A stretch of 64,000 nt of DNA from Catellatospora citrea (GTDB lineage: Bacteria; Actinomycetota; Actinomycetes; Mycobacteriales; Micromonosporaceae): assembly GCF_003610235.1 (NCBI RefSeq), contig NZ_RAPR01000001.1:5704001-5768000 (forward strand). The letters run 5' to 3'. Both the position numbers and the translations under genes were made by a program. The notes under the pieces were generated by a model, which ran no database searches, was not told the DNA's origin, and saw nothing but the letters and a program-made list of their open reading frames with translations. Shown in pieces: positions 42,792-51,641 of this stretch. How positions within the stretch are numbered: position 1 is the stretch's first letter; every line of letters starts with the position of its first letter.

Positions 42792-44519
42792 ATGGCCCGG
42801 CCAAACGAGGTCGTCGCGGCGGCACTGCAGGAGTACGCCGATCTCATCTCGATCACCGGCGGTGACGCCTTCCGGGCCCGCACCTACGAGAAGGCCGCCC
42901 GCGGGGTGGCTGGCCACGCCACCGACGTGGCGACGCTCGACCTGAAGGGTCTGGAGCAGATCCCGGGTGTCGGCAAGTCCACCGCGGAGAAGGTCGTCGA
43001 GTACCTCTCCTCCGGCCGGATGGAGGCGCTGGAGCAGCTGCGGGCCAAGGTGCCCGCCGGGGTGCGCGAGCTGATCGCGATCCCCGGCCTGGGTCCGGCC
43101 AAGGCCATGACGCTGCACCGCGAGCTGGGCATCTCCTCGATGGACGAGCTGGTCCACGCGATCGAGGCGGGGCGGCTGTCGGGGCTGCGCGGGTTCGGCG
43201 CGAAGACCGCGGCGAACATCCTGCACGGCGTCGAGGTGCTGCGGCACAGCGGCGGCCGGGTGATGGTCTCCACGGCGCTGGAGGTCGCCGAGGAGGTGAT
43301 CGCGGCCCTGTCGGGGCTGCCCGGCTGCGAGAAGTGCACGTACGCCGGGTCGCTGCGGCGCGGCCGGGACAGCATCGGCGACGTGGACATCCTGGTCGCC
43401 GCGCGCGAGTCCAAGCCGATCATGGCGGCGTTCACGGAGCTGCCGCTGGTCGGCGAGGTCATCGCGGGCGGGCCGGCGAAGACCTCGATCCGCACCACCG
43501 GCGGGCTCCAGGTCGACCTGCGGGTGGTGCCGCCGGAGTCGTGGGGCGCGGCGCTGCAGTACTTCACCGGGTCCAAGGAGCACAACATCCGGGTACGCGA
43601 GATCGCCGTGCGCAAGGGCCTCAAGCTGTCCGAGTACGGCCTGTTCCGCGCGGAGGACGACACGCTGCTGGTGTCGGAGACCGAGGAGGAGGTGTACGAG
43701 CAGCTCGGCCTGCCCTGGATCGCGCCGACCCTGCGCGAGGACCGCGGCGAGGTCGCCGCCGCCCGTAACGGCACGCTGCCGCAGCTCGTCACCGCGGCCG
43801 ACATCCGCGGTGACCTGCACACCCACACCAACCTCACCGACGGCGTGTCCACGCTGGAGGAGATGCTGGCCGCCGGGCGGGCCCGGGGCTACCGCTACTA
43901 CGCGGTCACCGACCACGCCAAGGACATGCCGATGCAGCGGATGACCGACGCGAAGATGCTCGCCCAGCGCAAGAAGCTGCGGGCGCTGGCCGGTGACGGG
44001 AAGATGGCGCTGCTGCACGGCAGCGAGCTGAACATCGACCCCGACGGCGGGGTGGACTGGGACGCCGACTTCCTGGCCGGGTTCGACATCTGCGTCGCGT
44101 CGGTCCACTCGCACTTCACGCAGACTCCGGCGGAGCTGACGCACCGGTTCGTGAAGGCGTGCGAGAACCCGTACGTCAACATCATCGGGCATCCGACCAC
44201 GCGGCTGATCGGGCGGCGCAAGCCGGTCGAGCCGGACTGGGACGCGGTGTTCGACGCGGCGGCCGCGACCGGCACCGCGATGGAGGTGAACGCGTTCCCG
44301 GACCGGCTCGACCTGCCGGACGAGCTGATCATGCGGGCGCGCGAGCGGGGGGTGAAGTTCGCGATCAACACGGACTCGCACTCCACGGTGCACCTGGACA
44401 TGCTGCGCTTCGGCATCGCGATCGCCCAGCGCGGCTGGCTGACCCCGGCCGACGTGATCAACACATGGACGCTGACCAAGCTGAAGGCGTTCGTCACCGC
44501 CAAGCGCCGCGCGGCGTGA
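42792..44519 (+). CDS. polX: DNA polymerase/3'-5' exonuclease PolX
   Basis: A 575-residue X-family DNA polymerase fused to a PHP nuclease. Residues 1-150 hold helix-hairpin-helix repeats (QIPGVGKSTAEKVVEYL, AIPGLGPAKAMTLH). The palm has GSLRRGRDSIGDVDILV with catalytic Asps and the third Asp in QVDLRVVP. The PHP domain (about 335-575) starts DLHTHTNLTDGVS and includes INTDSHSTVHL. All metal ligands that I can see are intact, so both gap-filling and exonuclease or AP-endonuclease activities are plausible in base excision repair. Confidence 0.96.
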   Translation: MARPNEVVAAALQEYADLISITGGDAFRARTYEKAARGVAGHATDVATLDLKGLEQIPGVGKSTAEKVVEYLSSGRMEALEQLRAKVPAGVRELIAIPGLGPAKAMTLHRELGISSMDELVHAIEAGRLSGLRGFGAKTAANILHGVEVLRHSGGRVMVSTALEVAEEVIAALSGLPGCEKCTYAGSLRRGRDSIGDVDILVAARESKPIMAAFTELPLVGEVIAGGPAKTSIRTTGGLQVDLRVVPPESWGAALQYFTGSKEHNIRVREIAVRKGLKLSEYGLFRAEDDTLLVSETEEEVYEQLGLPWIAPTLREDRGEVAAARNGTLPQLVTAADIRGDLHTHTNLTDGVSTLEEMLAAGRARGYRYYAVTDHAKDMPMQRMTDAKMLAQRKKLRALAGDGKMALLHGSELNIDPDGGVDWDADFLAGFDICVASVHSHFTQTPAELTHRFVKACENPYVNIIGHPTTRLIGRRKPVEPDWDAVFDAAAATGTAMEVNAFPDRLDLPDELIMRARERGVKFAINTDSHSTVHLDMLRFGIAIAQRGWLTPADVINTWTLTKLKAFVTAKRRAA

Positions 44520-44544
44520 CCCGCCGCGCCCGCCGCCGCTTGTC

Positions 44545-44609
44545 ATAGGCGTTGGCCGATCTGGATGAGTTCGATCGTCGAAAAGCCATCCAGATAGGCC
44601 GACGCCTAT
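44545..44609. repeat. Long intergenic palindrome between convergent genes
   Basis: 23-nt arms with two mismatches (44545-44567 and 44587-44609), core ATAGGCGT-GGCC-ATCTGGATG, and a 19-nt loop. It lies 26 bp after polX and could terminate both convergent genes. One copy only in the window. Confidence 0.88.
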
Positions 44610-44610
44610 T

Positions 44611-44645
44611 CGGGGCGGGGCGGGGCGGGGCGGGGCGGGGCGGGG
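44611..44645. repeat. CGGGG pentanucleotide tandem repeat
   Basis: Seven uninterrupted copies of CGGGG directly after the palindrome. Such tracts are slippage-prone and can form G-quadruplexes; no function is implied. Confidence 0.95.
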
Positions 44646-44684
44646 CGCGCCACCGGCGCGGAGAGCGGGGGAGGGGTGGCGGGG

Positions 44685-45575
44685 TCAGGTCAGGTGTTGG
44701 GTGAACCAGGCGGTGAGTGTGGTCCAGGCCTGGGCGGCGGCGGGGGCGTTGTAGCGGGCGCCGGTGTCGTTGAAGAACGCGTGGTTGACGTCGGGGTAGG
44801 TGACGATCTCGAAGGTCAGGCCCGCTTTGCTCAGGGCCGCGCGGGCCGCGTCGCGGGTGGCGTTGACCCGGTCGTCGAGCTGGGCGTACACACCCAGCAC
44901 GGCGGCGTCGGGGGAGCCCGCCAGCGACGCGTCAGCGGGGAACGGGCCGTAGAACGGCGCCGCGGCGTGCAGGCGCGGCTCGCCCGCGGCCAGCAGCGAC
45001 CAGACCATGCCGCCACCGAAGCAGAAGCCCATCGCGCCGACGGTGTGCCCGGGGTTGCGCCGCAGCAGCTCGTCGATGCCGGCCTTCATGTCGGCGATGA
45101 ACCGTGCGGGCGGGGCGGCGTTCAGCGCGGCGGTGGCCTGCGCGGGGTCGGTGAACTTCGCGGTGCCGCCCTCCTCGGAGAGCAGGTCGATCGCGAGTGC
45201 GGACCAGCCCGCGGCGGCCAGCCGCCCGGCGATCGAGGCGATGTGGTCGGTCAGGCCCTTGTTCTCGTGGACGACGAGCACGGAGCCTTTCGGTGTGGCC
45301 GCGGCGGCCCAGCGGCCCTGCAGTTGACCACTCGGGCCGGGGAACATGATGGGCTCGGCGGGCAGCGGGTCCGGGCCCGCCGGGCCGGTGACCGTGGGGG
45401 TCGGTGGGGGCGTGGCGGTGTCACGCTGCGCGTCGCATGCGGCCAGCAGCGGAGCCGCCACGGCCGCGCCGACCCCGAGCAGGCCCAGGCGGCGTAACGC
45501 CTCGCGGCGGGAGATCAGGCCGTCGGCGTAGTCGACGACGACCTCGCTCGACAGGTATTCGCCCAACTCAGACAT
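44685..45575 (-). CDS. Exported dienelactone hydrolase family lipoprotein
   Basis: A 296-residue protein. Residues 22-47 combine a twin-arginine motif (SRREALRRLG) with lipobox LLAAC (Cys47), so it is likely a Tat-exported lipoprotein. After a Pro/Thr linker, the dienelactone hydrolase domain shows the nucleophile Cys185 in MGFCFGGG, Asp234 or 235 in LDDRV and His265 in DVNHAFF. It should hydrolyse lactones or esters outside the membrane. Closest relatives lack signal peptides, so the location is notable. Convergent with polX. Confidence 0.9.
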   Translation of the reverse strand: MSELGEYLSSEVVVDYADGLISRREALRRLGLLGVGAAVAAPLLAACDAQRDTATPPPTPTVTGPAGPDPLPAEPIMFPGPSGQLQGRWAAAATPKGSVLVVHENKGLTDHIASIAGRLAAAGWSALAIDLLSEEGGTAKFTDPAQATAALNAAPPARFIADMKAGIDELLRRNPGHTVGAMGFCFGGGMVWSLLAAGEPRLHAAAPFYGPFPADASLAGSPDAAVLGVYAQLDDRVNATRDAARAALSKAGLTFEIVTYPDVNHAFFNDTGARYNAPAAAQAWTTLTAWFTQHLT

Positions 45576-45690
45576 GTCTCATTCATACTCCTCCGACCGG
45601 CGAGGGTGCGGGAGCCGGGCACGACCGGCCCTGGCCCACCGGCGGCGACCACGTCCGCCGACGACGGCCGGACGGTGCCATTGACGGCGA

Positions 45691-45722
45691 GGCCCGGCCC
45701 CGGCGGCATCCGGGACCGGGCC
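45691..45722 (-). terminator. Hairpin terminator after sigma-operon membrane gene
   Basis: GGCCCGGCCCCGG at 45691-45703 pairs with 45710-45722 with one mismatch, 6-nt loop, about 18 nt after the stop of the leftward gene at 45741. Confidence 0.75.
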
Positions 45723-45740
45723 TACCTGTTCGGCGGCGGG

Positions 45741-46814
45741 TCAGCGCTCGTCGACGCTGTCGACGATGCTCTGCCGCCAGGTGGCGTGATAGCTGACCAG
45801 GGGATCGAACTTCGGGCCGGACCGGGGCGGCAGCAGCGTCAGGTCATCGCCGAGGTCGATGTCGCGCCGTCCCACGGCCCATGCCGTGACCGGGTCGAAC
45901 AGGATCTCGTCCGCCGAGTCGCCGTCGGTCTGGCGGATCGCGACCAGCTCGCTGTCGTCGATCATGACCTTGCCGACGGTCAGCCCGTCCATGCCCTGGA
46001 ACGCGCGCAGCAGCGCGGCCCGCAACCGTGGGCTGAGCAGGATGTCGCAGTCGTGGTAGAGCCCGGCCATCGCGTCCCATAGCACGTGGTCCTTGGTCCA
46101 GGTCTCGTTGTCCTCGACGTCGGCGCGCAGCAGGGCGAGCAGCGGCTGCGGGTCGGTCGGCAGCTGTGCCAGCCATTGCGGGGTGGGGAACTCGATGCTC
46201 GGGCCGTTGTCACGCAGGAACGAACGCGCATGCTCCATGTTGCCCTCGTGGTTGGCGAACATGCTCTCGAACATGTTCTCGTCCCCGTTGAGCAGCTTCA
46301 ACGCGATCATGCCCTGCGGGTCCAGCCAGATCTCCCGTGGCTGGAACCGCACGGTCCCGGTCCCGCCGCCGCTCAGCGCGGCACCCCAGCCCTCGGTGAG
46401 CACGTGCACCAGCCGGCCTGGCGGCAGGTCGACCGCCGACGCGCGCTCGGCGGTGCGGGCCAGTTCCTCCAGCGCCGCGATCGCCTCCGACGTGGTCCTC
46501 GACAGCGCGGGGTTGGTGCCGCGAGCGGTGGGCAGCGGCTGGTGGGAGGCCTTGACCAGGGCGATGTTCGGGGTGGCGAACCGGTGTCCGCCGAGGCCGC
46601 CCAAGGTCACCGCGCCCAGCGCGACGGCCGTCACCACCAGGCCCGCGGTGACCGGGACGAGCCAGCGGGCCAGCCGCCGCGGGGCGCGCCCCCGTGTCGC
46701 GGTCTGCCTGGCGTTGAGCAGATACCAGGTGCGGGCGACGGACTCGTCGGACGGTTCGGGCGCGCCGACGGGCAGGTCGCGTACCGCGGTGAGGTCGGGG
46801 TCGGTGCGGGTCAT
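45741..46814 (-). CDS. Membrane protein partner of ECF sigma factor (CU044_5270-like)
   Basis: A 357-residue protein: cytoplasmic N-terminus of about 50 residues, one transmembrane helix (about 52-75) and a 280-residue outside domain. This fits the CU044_5270 group routinely encoded directly after ECF sigma factors in actinobacteria. The inside-helix-outside layout suggests an anti-sigma or signal-sensing role, though no zinc anti-sigma motif is visible. Its ATG overlaps the sigma stop (ATGA). Confidence 0.82.
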   Translation of the reverse strand: MTRTDPDLTAVRDLPVGAPEPSDESVARTWYLLNARQTATRGRAPRRLARWLVPVTAGLVVTAVALGAVTLGGLGGHRFATPNIALVKASHQPLPTARGTNPALSRTTSEAIAALEELARTAERASAVDLPPGRLVHVLTEGWGAALSGGGTGTVRFQPREIWLDPQGMIALKLLNGDENMFESMFANHEGNMEHARSFLRDNGPSIEFPTPQWLAQLPTDPQPLLALLRADVEDNETWTKDHVLWDAMAGLYHDCDILLSPRLRAALLRAFQGMDGLTVGKVMIDDSELVAIRQTDGDSADEILFDPVTAWAVGRRDIDLGDDLTLLPPRSGPKFDPLVSYHATWRQSIVDSVDER

Positions 46815-47392
46815 CGGGAACCTCCGGCGGCGGCGAGCGCGGATTTGATCTTCGTACGGGCGCGGTGCAGCGCCGACTGCACGGAGCCCAGCGGGATGCC
46901 GAGCGCCTGGGCGATCTCGGCGTACTCCAGCTCGGCGACGGCGAACAGCAGCAGCACCTCGCGCTGGCGGCGGGGCAGCCTGGACAGCGCGGTCGCGACG
47001 CGGGCCACGGTGCGCTGCGCGTCGACGCGCTCCGCGGAGCGGGCGTCCGGCGCGACCTCGTCAGCGGTGTGGGACTGCGTGGCGGCCACGGCGCGCAGCG
47101 CCCGGACCTCGGTGCGGCGGTGGCGGCGCAGCAGGTTGCCGCAGATGCCGTACAGCCAGGGCAGCATCGCGCCGCGGGTGCCGTCGTAGCGGTGGCGCTG
47201 CTCGTACGCGATCAGGAAGGTCTGCGCCACGACGTCCTCGGCGACCTGCTCGCCGACCCGCTGCCCGGCGTAGCGCAGCAGGTCGCGGGCGTACGCGTCG
47301 AACATCGCGCCGAGGTCGGCGGGGTCCGGCGGCGGCTGCTCGGCCGGTGGGTCGGCTCCGGCCGGTGGGTCGTGCTCGGTCGTCACGGTCAT
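46811..47392 (-). CDS. ECF-type RNA polymerase sigma factor
   Basis: Predicted 193 residues from the ATG at 47392; the frame begins six codons earlier at a GTG, and neither has a clear Shine-Dalgarno. Region 2 includes MFDAYARDLLRYAGQRVG and MLPWLYGICGNLLRRHRR, and region 4 LPRRQREVLLLFAVAELEYAE with IPLGSVQSALHRARTKI. It would direct RNA polymerase to stress or envelope genes. Coupled to the membrane gene downstream, its likely regulator. Confidence 0.92.
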   Translation of the reverse strand: MTVTTEHDPPAGADPPAEQPPPDPADLGAMFDAYARDLLRYAGQRVGEQVAEDVVAQTFLIAYEQRHRYDGTRGAMLPWLYGICGNLLRRHRRTEVRALRAVAATQSHTADEVAPDARSAERVDAQRTVARVATALSRLPRRQREVLLLFAVAELEYAEIAQALGIPLGSVQSALHRARTKIKSALAAAGGSR

Positions 47393-47447
47393 GCCAGTAC
47401 TTGCCCGCACGCGCCGGCCATGTTCCCGGCTCCTCTCGCGGCGGCGG

Positions 47448-47467
47448 GGAGCCGAGACTACGGCTCC
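47448..47467 (-). terminator. Small hairpin after response regulator gene
   Basis: GGAGCCG (47448-47454) and CGGCTCC (47461-47467) with a 6-nt loop, about 28 nt beyond the response regulator stop and before the sigma gene. A short, weak candidate. Confidence 0.5.
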
Positions 47468-47495
47468 GCGCCGGTCCGCGCCGTCCCGGTCGCGA

Positions 47496-48185
47496 TCAGG
47501 AGAAGGCGCGGGAGCCGGGCTCGACCAGGCCGTGCTGGTAGGCGGCCACCACGGCCTGGGTGCGGTCGCGCACGCCGAGCTTCATCAGCACCCGCCCGAG
47601 GTGGGTCTTCACCGTGGCCTCGCCGATGACCAGCGACGCCGCGATCTCCGTGTTGGACAGCCCGTACGCCGCGAGCACCAGGACCTCGCGCTCGCGCTCG
47701 GTCAGCCCGCGCATCCGGGCCGGGGTGGGCGCGTGCTGTCCGGGCCGGGCGGTGAACTCGTCCAGCAGGCCCCGGGCCACCGCCGGGTCGAGCCAGGCCT
47801 CCCCGGCCGCCACCGCCCGCACCGCGAGCGTCAGCTCGGCGGGCACCGCGTCCTTGAGCAGGAAGCCGGACGCGCCCGCGCGCAGTGCCGCGTACACCGT
47901 CTCGTCGACGTGGTAGGTGGTCAGGATGACGACCTTGACCGGCCGGTCCGGGTCGCCCGCGAAGCCGTCGGCGGTGATGCGCCGGGTCGCCTCCACCCCG
48001 TCCATGCCGGACATGCGCACGTCCATCAGCACCACGTCCGGCCGCAGCGCCAGGGCCTGGGCCACCGCGTCGGCGCCGTCGCCGCACTCGCCGACGACCG
48101 CCATGTCCGGCTCGGCCGCCAGCAGCATCGCGATCCCGGCCCGGACCAGCGGCTGGTCGTCGACGAGCAGTACTCGCAAGGTCAT
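47496..48185 (-). CDS. NarL/LuxR-family response regulator
   Basis: Predicted 229 residues from the ATG at 48185, where [16 protein letters not shown] begins; the frame extends to 48233 into the kinase gene region. Receiver phosphoacceptor Asp55 lies in [11 protein letters not shown], with Lys in GASGFLLKD. The C-terminal LuxR HTH is [21 protein letters not shown] and [12 protein letters not shown]. It is the partner of the histidine kinase 38 bp upstream. Confidence 0.95.
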   Translation of the reverse strand: MTLRVLLVDDQPLVRAGIAMLLAAEPDMAVVGECGDGADAVAQALALRPDVVLMDVRMSGMDGVEATRRITADGFAGDPDRPVKVVILTTYHVDETVYAALRAGASGFLLKDAVPAELTLAVRAVAAGEAWLDPAVARGLLDEFTARPGQHAPTPARMRGLTEREREVLVLAAYGLSNTEIAASLVIGEATVKTHLGRVLMKLGVRDRTQAVVAAYQHGLVEPGSRAFS

Positions 48186-48222
48186 CGCAGCCCACCCCTC
48201 CGCGGTCGTCGGCCCGGCGCGC

Positions 48223-49401
48223 TCATCGCGCACCGCCGACCGGAACTCGGCCGCCCCGGGCCGCCTGGGCCGGCAGCGCCGCCGAGACCTCGAACCCGCC
48301 GTCGCCGGTGGGCCCGGCGTCCAGCCGGCCGCCCGCGACGGCGACCCGTTCCCGCAGCCCCAGCAGGCCGTGCCCGGTGGACAGCGGGGAACGGGGCAGC
48401 TCGGCCGCGCCCTTGTCGGTGACCTTGACCAGCAGCTCGTCGGCCCAGACCAGGCGCACCACGGCGGGCACGTCGCCGCCCTTGTGCTTGGCGATGTTCG
48501 TCAGCGCCTCCTGCACGGTGCGGTAGGCGGCCAGCCCCACGGACGGATCCAGCTGCCGCGGCTCGCCCTCCACCACCAGGTTCACCGGCATGCCGGCGGA
48601 CCGCATCCGGACCAGCAGCTCGTCCAGGTCGCCGAGGCCGGGCTGCGCGGCGGCCTCGGCGGGGGCGTCCGCCGCCAGCACGGCCAGCATCCGGCGCAGT
48701 TCGGCCATCGCCTGCCCGCCCAGCTCCTCGATCTGGGTGAGCGCGGCGCGGGCCTGCTCGGGGCGGGTGGCCATGATCCGGCCGGCGCCGCTCGCCTGCA
48801 GCATCATCACGGTCACCGTGTGCGCGACGATGTCGTGCAGCTCGCGCGAGATGCGCGCCCGCTCCGCGGCGACCGCCGCGTGGGCCGACGCGACCCGCTG
48901 CTGCTCGGCCGCGGCCAGTCGCCGCCGGCTGGCGCCCGCCCACCGGCCCAGCGCCCACACGCCGCCGACCAGCAGGCTGAACGCCAGCAGCAGCCCGACG
49001 AAGGTGGCCGCCTGGCGCGACGGCGGTTCGAGCCACGCGCCGTTGGCGGCGAGCACGCCGTACGGCACCAGTGCCGGGGCGATCAGCCAGGCCCGGCGGC
49101 GGGACAGGTGGGCGCCGACCGTGTACACGGCCACCATCAGCGGCAGGGTCGGCAGGTAACCGGCGACGAACACGCTGCCGATCACGGCGTGCAGCCACAG
49201 CCAGGCGAACACCGCGACCGGGGCGCGCCGCCGCCAGATCAGCGCCACCGCGCCCAGCGCGACGTAGCCCGCGATGATCAGCGTGGACCGGCCGCCGCGG
49301 GCCGCGCCGAGGTCGGCCCCGGCCGTGGAGAACAGGGCCGTGTCGAGCAGCCACACGGCCAGGGCCAGTGCCGTGTCCTGCGCCCGCCGCCACCAGGTCA
49401 C
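48223..49401 (-). CDS. NarL-type sensor histidine kinase
   Basis: Predicted 392 residues from a GTG at 49401 whose GTGA overlaps the stop of the upstream gene. Four or five membrane helices fill residues 10-155. The dimerisation box [19 protein letters not shown] holds the phosphorylated His189. The ATPase domain includes [10 protein letters not shown] (N box) and [13 protein letters not shown] (G box). There is almost no outside loop, so it probably senses membrane or intramembrane signals, or through the co-encoded 194-residue protein. Confidence 0.94.
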   Translation of the reverse strand: MTWWRRAQDTALALAVWLLDTALFSTAGADLGAARGGRSTLIIAGYVALGAVALIWRRRAPVAVFAWLWLHAVIGSVFVAGYLPTLPLMVAVYTVGAHLSRRRAWLIAPALVPYGVLAANGAWLEPPSRQAATFVGLLLAFSLLVGGVWALGRWAGASRRRLAAAEQQRVASAHAAVAAERARISRELHDIVAHTVTVMMLQASGAGRIMATRPEQARAALTQIEELGGQAMAELRRMLAVLAADAPAEAAAQPGLGDLDELLVRMRSAGMPVNLVVEGEPRQLDPSVGLAAYRTVQEALTNIAKHKGGDVPAVVRLVWADELLVKVTDKGAAELPRSPLSTGHGLLGLRERVAVAGGRLDAGPTGDGGFEVSAALPAQAARGGRVPVGGAR

Positions 49402-49982
49402 GGCTTGCTCCGCGGGTGGTGGGGGTGGCAGAAGCAGAAGAAGATGCAGAAGCCGTCGGTCATCGCCTCGTACGAGTCGAACGAGTGCTCGGCCCGGCGC
49501 GGCACCCGCTGCGCGCGCTCGACCTCGCCGAGCCGGGCCAGCAGCGCCGGGTCGATCTCGCCGATGCCGGGCGGCACCGCCTCCAGCCGGGTCAGCGCCG
49601 CCCACAGGTCGCCGTCCAGTTCTGCGGTGAGCCGGGCCAGCTCGCCGCTGTCCACCTCGCCGATCTGCGCGCCGTAGGTGGCGTGGTGGGCCAGCTTGGC
49701 GATGGCGGCGGTGGGCTGCTTCTCCTGCCCGCGCAGGGCGAAGCGGCTCCACTTCCAGCCGGTGAGCACGTCGACGGGAGTGTGCTCGGCCAGGTCCGTC
49801 GGGAACACGACGATCTCCAGGTCGCGCGACGGGTCGAGCAGTTCGGGGGACGGGCGGGGCACGAGCACGGCGTCCGCGTCGACCAGGATGCCGACGGCGA
49901 GGTGGCCGGCGACCCGGTCGGGCGCGGATCTGTCCTGGACGGACACCCGGATGTCGGCGTGGAGGGAGGTGCCGATGCACAT
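49398..49982 (-). CDS. Unknown protein with Cys/His-rich C-terminal tail, first gene of two-component operon
   Basis: A 194-residue protein that I do not recognise. Residues 9-85 look beta-rich, residues 88-160 helical. The last 16 residues contain Cys179, Cys183, Cys185, His186, His188 and His189 (FCIFFCFCHPHHP), a compact metal- or redox-binding candidate next to aromatic residues. No signal peptide or membrane helix is evident. Its stop overlaps the kinase GTG start by 4 nt, so it is tightly coupled to the sensor. The start ATG at 49982 follows AGGAGCAGACC. It may be an accessory sensor or the system's signal protein. Confidence 0.7.
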   Translation of the reverse strand: MCIGTSLHADIRVSVQDRSAPDRVAGHLAVGILVDADAVLVPRPSPELLDPSRDLEIVVFPTDLAEHTPVDVLTGWKWSRFALRGQEKQPTAAIAKLAHHATYGAQIGEVDSGELARLTAELDGDLWAALTRLEAVPPGIGEIDPALLARLGEVERAQRVPRRAEHSFDSYEAMTDGFCIFFCFCHPHHPRSKP

Positions 49983-50245
49983 GGTCTGCTCCTGGGGAGG
50001 GAGGGTGCCTGCGGAAGGGTGTCAGCAGAGTAGCCCCGGTGTCTGCGCAGGTCGATCGGTTCGGCTGTCGCCTTTCCGCGTTCCGGTGCGGCGGCGCGGG
50101 TCCGCCTCGGGTCGGGGACCCGACCGTCCGGGTACGACTGTGGGCGTACGACCTGGTTCCGATCCTCGGCCGACGCCGTGCGGCCCGGATTACCGCAGCC
50201 TGAGTGGGTCGCCGAGCATCGGCGGCGGACACGAGGGAGGAAACG

Positions 50246-51496
50246 ATGCGCAGCAGCGGGCAGCGGAGACGCCGCACGGCACTGGGTGTGCTGGCACTGG
50301 TGGCGGTGTGGGGGGTGGTCGCGGCGACGCCCGCCGCGGCCGCGTACGAGGAGGACAAGCCGGCCTGGACCAGCGAGGACCCGAAGGACGGGTCGAACGC
50401 CGCCGCGGAGATCATGTCCGCGCAGCTGCCGCTGGTCGAGGCGGCGCAGCGCTTCACCGAGCTGGACGCGAAGTTCCCGGGTCTGGGCGGGGTGCGGCTG
50501 CAGGTCGAGAAGCGGACCCTGGAGCTGTGGTGGAAGGGCGAGGCGCCGGCCGAGATCCGCGAGGAGATCGCCCGGGCGGAGTCCGAACTCGGCATCCGGA
50601 TCGCGCTCGGCGAGTCGAAGTACACGCAGCGGGAGCTCGTCGAGTCCGCCGCGGTGGTGGCGGAGCGGGCGGAGGCGTATCCGGGGCTGACCCGGGTCGG
50701 ACCGCTGCCCGACGGCAGCGGCCTGGAGGTGGCGACCAGCAACCCCGAGGCGGCCGGCAAGTACGAGTTCGCCGTGGCGGCCACCGTCGTCAAGGACGAG
50801 GAGCAGATCCAGCCGTACAGCCGGGCGAACGACTTCGCGCCGTGGTGGGGTGGGGCGCAGCTGCGCGGGCAGTTCGCCGGCGCGGGCGGGTGCAGCACCG
50901 GCTTCGCGGTGGCGCGCTACTTCCTGTGGTGGGAGACGGCCCGCGGCATCCTCACCGCCGAGCACTGCATGCCCGGCGGCGGGCTGAACTTCACGGACCC
51001 GACCGGGGAGCTCATCGGCCTCTCGGAACCCGCGCCCGCCCGGCGGCTCAGCGACTCGCTGTTCATCCGCACCAGATCCGGTGCGCGCATCTACGACGGC
51101 GGCGTCGGCGTGGGGGAGTTCTCCAAGCCGGTGGTCGGCGCGGTCAGCAACTTCCCGGGCCAGTTCGTCTGCACCTCGGGCGGGTTCACCGGAGTGCACT
51201 GCAACATCCGCACCAACCGGATCAACCAGCTGGTGTTGGCCGGATTCTCGTTCGTGGACGTGGTCTCGCTGGGCAACGAGGTCTCCGGGCGGGCCGCGGC
51301 CGGTCCCGGTGACAGCGGCGGTCCGGTGTTCACGCTCACGGCCGATTTCTCGAAGGTCCGCGCCGCGGGCCTGATCGTGGGCGGCACGACCCCGGTGTCC
51401 TGCGGCTCGTTCGGCACGGGCTGCGGCAACGTGGTGGCCTGGGTGGACATCAGCTGGGTGCTCATCGCCCAGCAGGCGAGCCTGGTCACGTCCTGA
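50246..51496 (+). CDS. Secreted S1-family serine protease (alpha-lytic-like)
   Basis: Predicted 416 residues from the ATG at 50246 (GGGAGG 5 nt upstream). Signal peptide to about residue 33 (ATPAAAA), then a pro-region of about 160 residues that should fold the enzyme. The mature chymotrypsin domain has His240 in TAEHC, Asp270 in SDSLF and Ser357 in GPGDSGGPVF, with Cys pairs in GGCSTG/EHC, VCTS/VHC and SCGSFGTGC. It is divergent from the two-component operon, 263 bp apart, so it may be a target of that system. Two strong hairpins follow. Confidence 0.93.
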   Translation: MRSSGQRRRRTALGVLALVAVWGVVAATPAAAAYEEDKPAWTSEDPKDGSNAAAEIMSAQLPLVEAAQRFTELDAKFPGLGGVRLQVEKRTLELWWKGEAPAEIREEIARAESELGIRIALGESKYTQRELVESAAVVAERAEAYPGLTRVGPLPDGSGLEVATSNPEAAGKYEFAVAATVVKDEEQIQPYSRANDFAPWWGGAQLRGQFAGAGGCSTGFAVARYFLWWETARGILTAEHCMPGGGLNFTDPTGELIGLSEPAPARRLSDSLFIRTRSGARIYDGGVGVGEFSKPVVGAVSNFPGQFVCTSGGFTGVHCNIRTNRINQLVLAGFSFVDVVSLGNEVSGRAAAGPGDSGGPVFTLTADFSKVRAAGLIVGGTTPVSCGSFGTGCGNVVAWVDISWVLIAQQASLVTS

Positions 51497-51503
51497 CCTG
51501 ACC

Positions 51504-51575
51504 GCCCGGCGCCGTCACCCCCGTGCGGCGCCGGGCCTCACCGGCGGGCGGGCGGCTCATGCGCCCGCCCGCCGG
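51504..51575 (+). terminator. Tandem double terminator after protease gene
   Basis: Two consecutive perfect hairpins: 11-bp stem at 51504-51514/51526-51536 and 14-bp stem at 51541-51554/51562-51575 with a 7-nt loop. They begin 8 nt after the protease stop and should isolate it from the flavoprotein gene. Confidence 0.9.
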
Positions 51576-51641
51576 GGCGGTTTCCGGACGACTGCGGCGT
51601 TTCCGTGGACCGGCAGGCCTCGATGCGGAAGGCTGGACGGC

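Noticed and set aside
49402..50898. N-terminal extension of the histidine kinase frame
   Set aside because: It overlaps the Cys/His-tail gene and the protease gene. The GTG at 49401 with GTGA overlap and the first membrane helix define the start.
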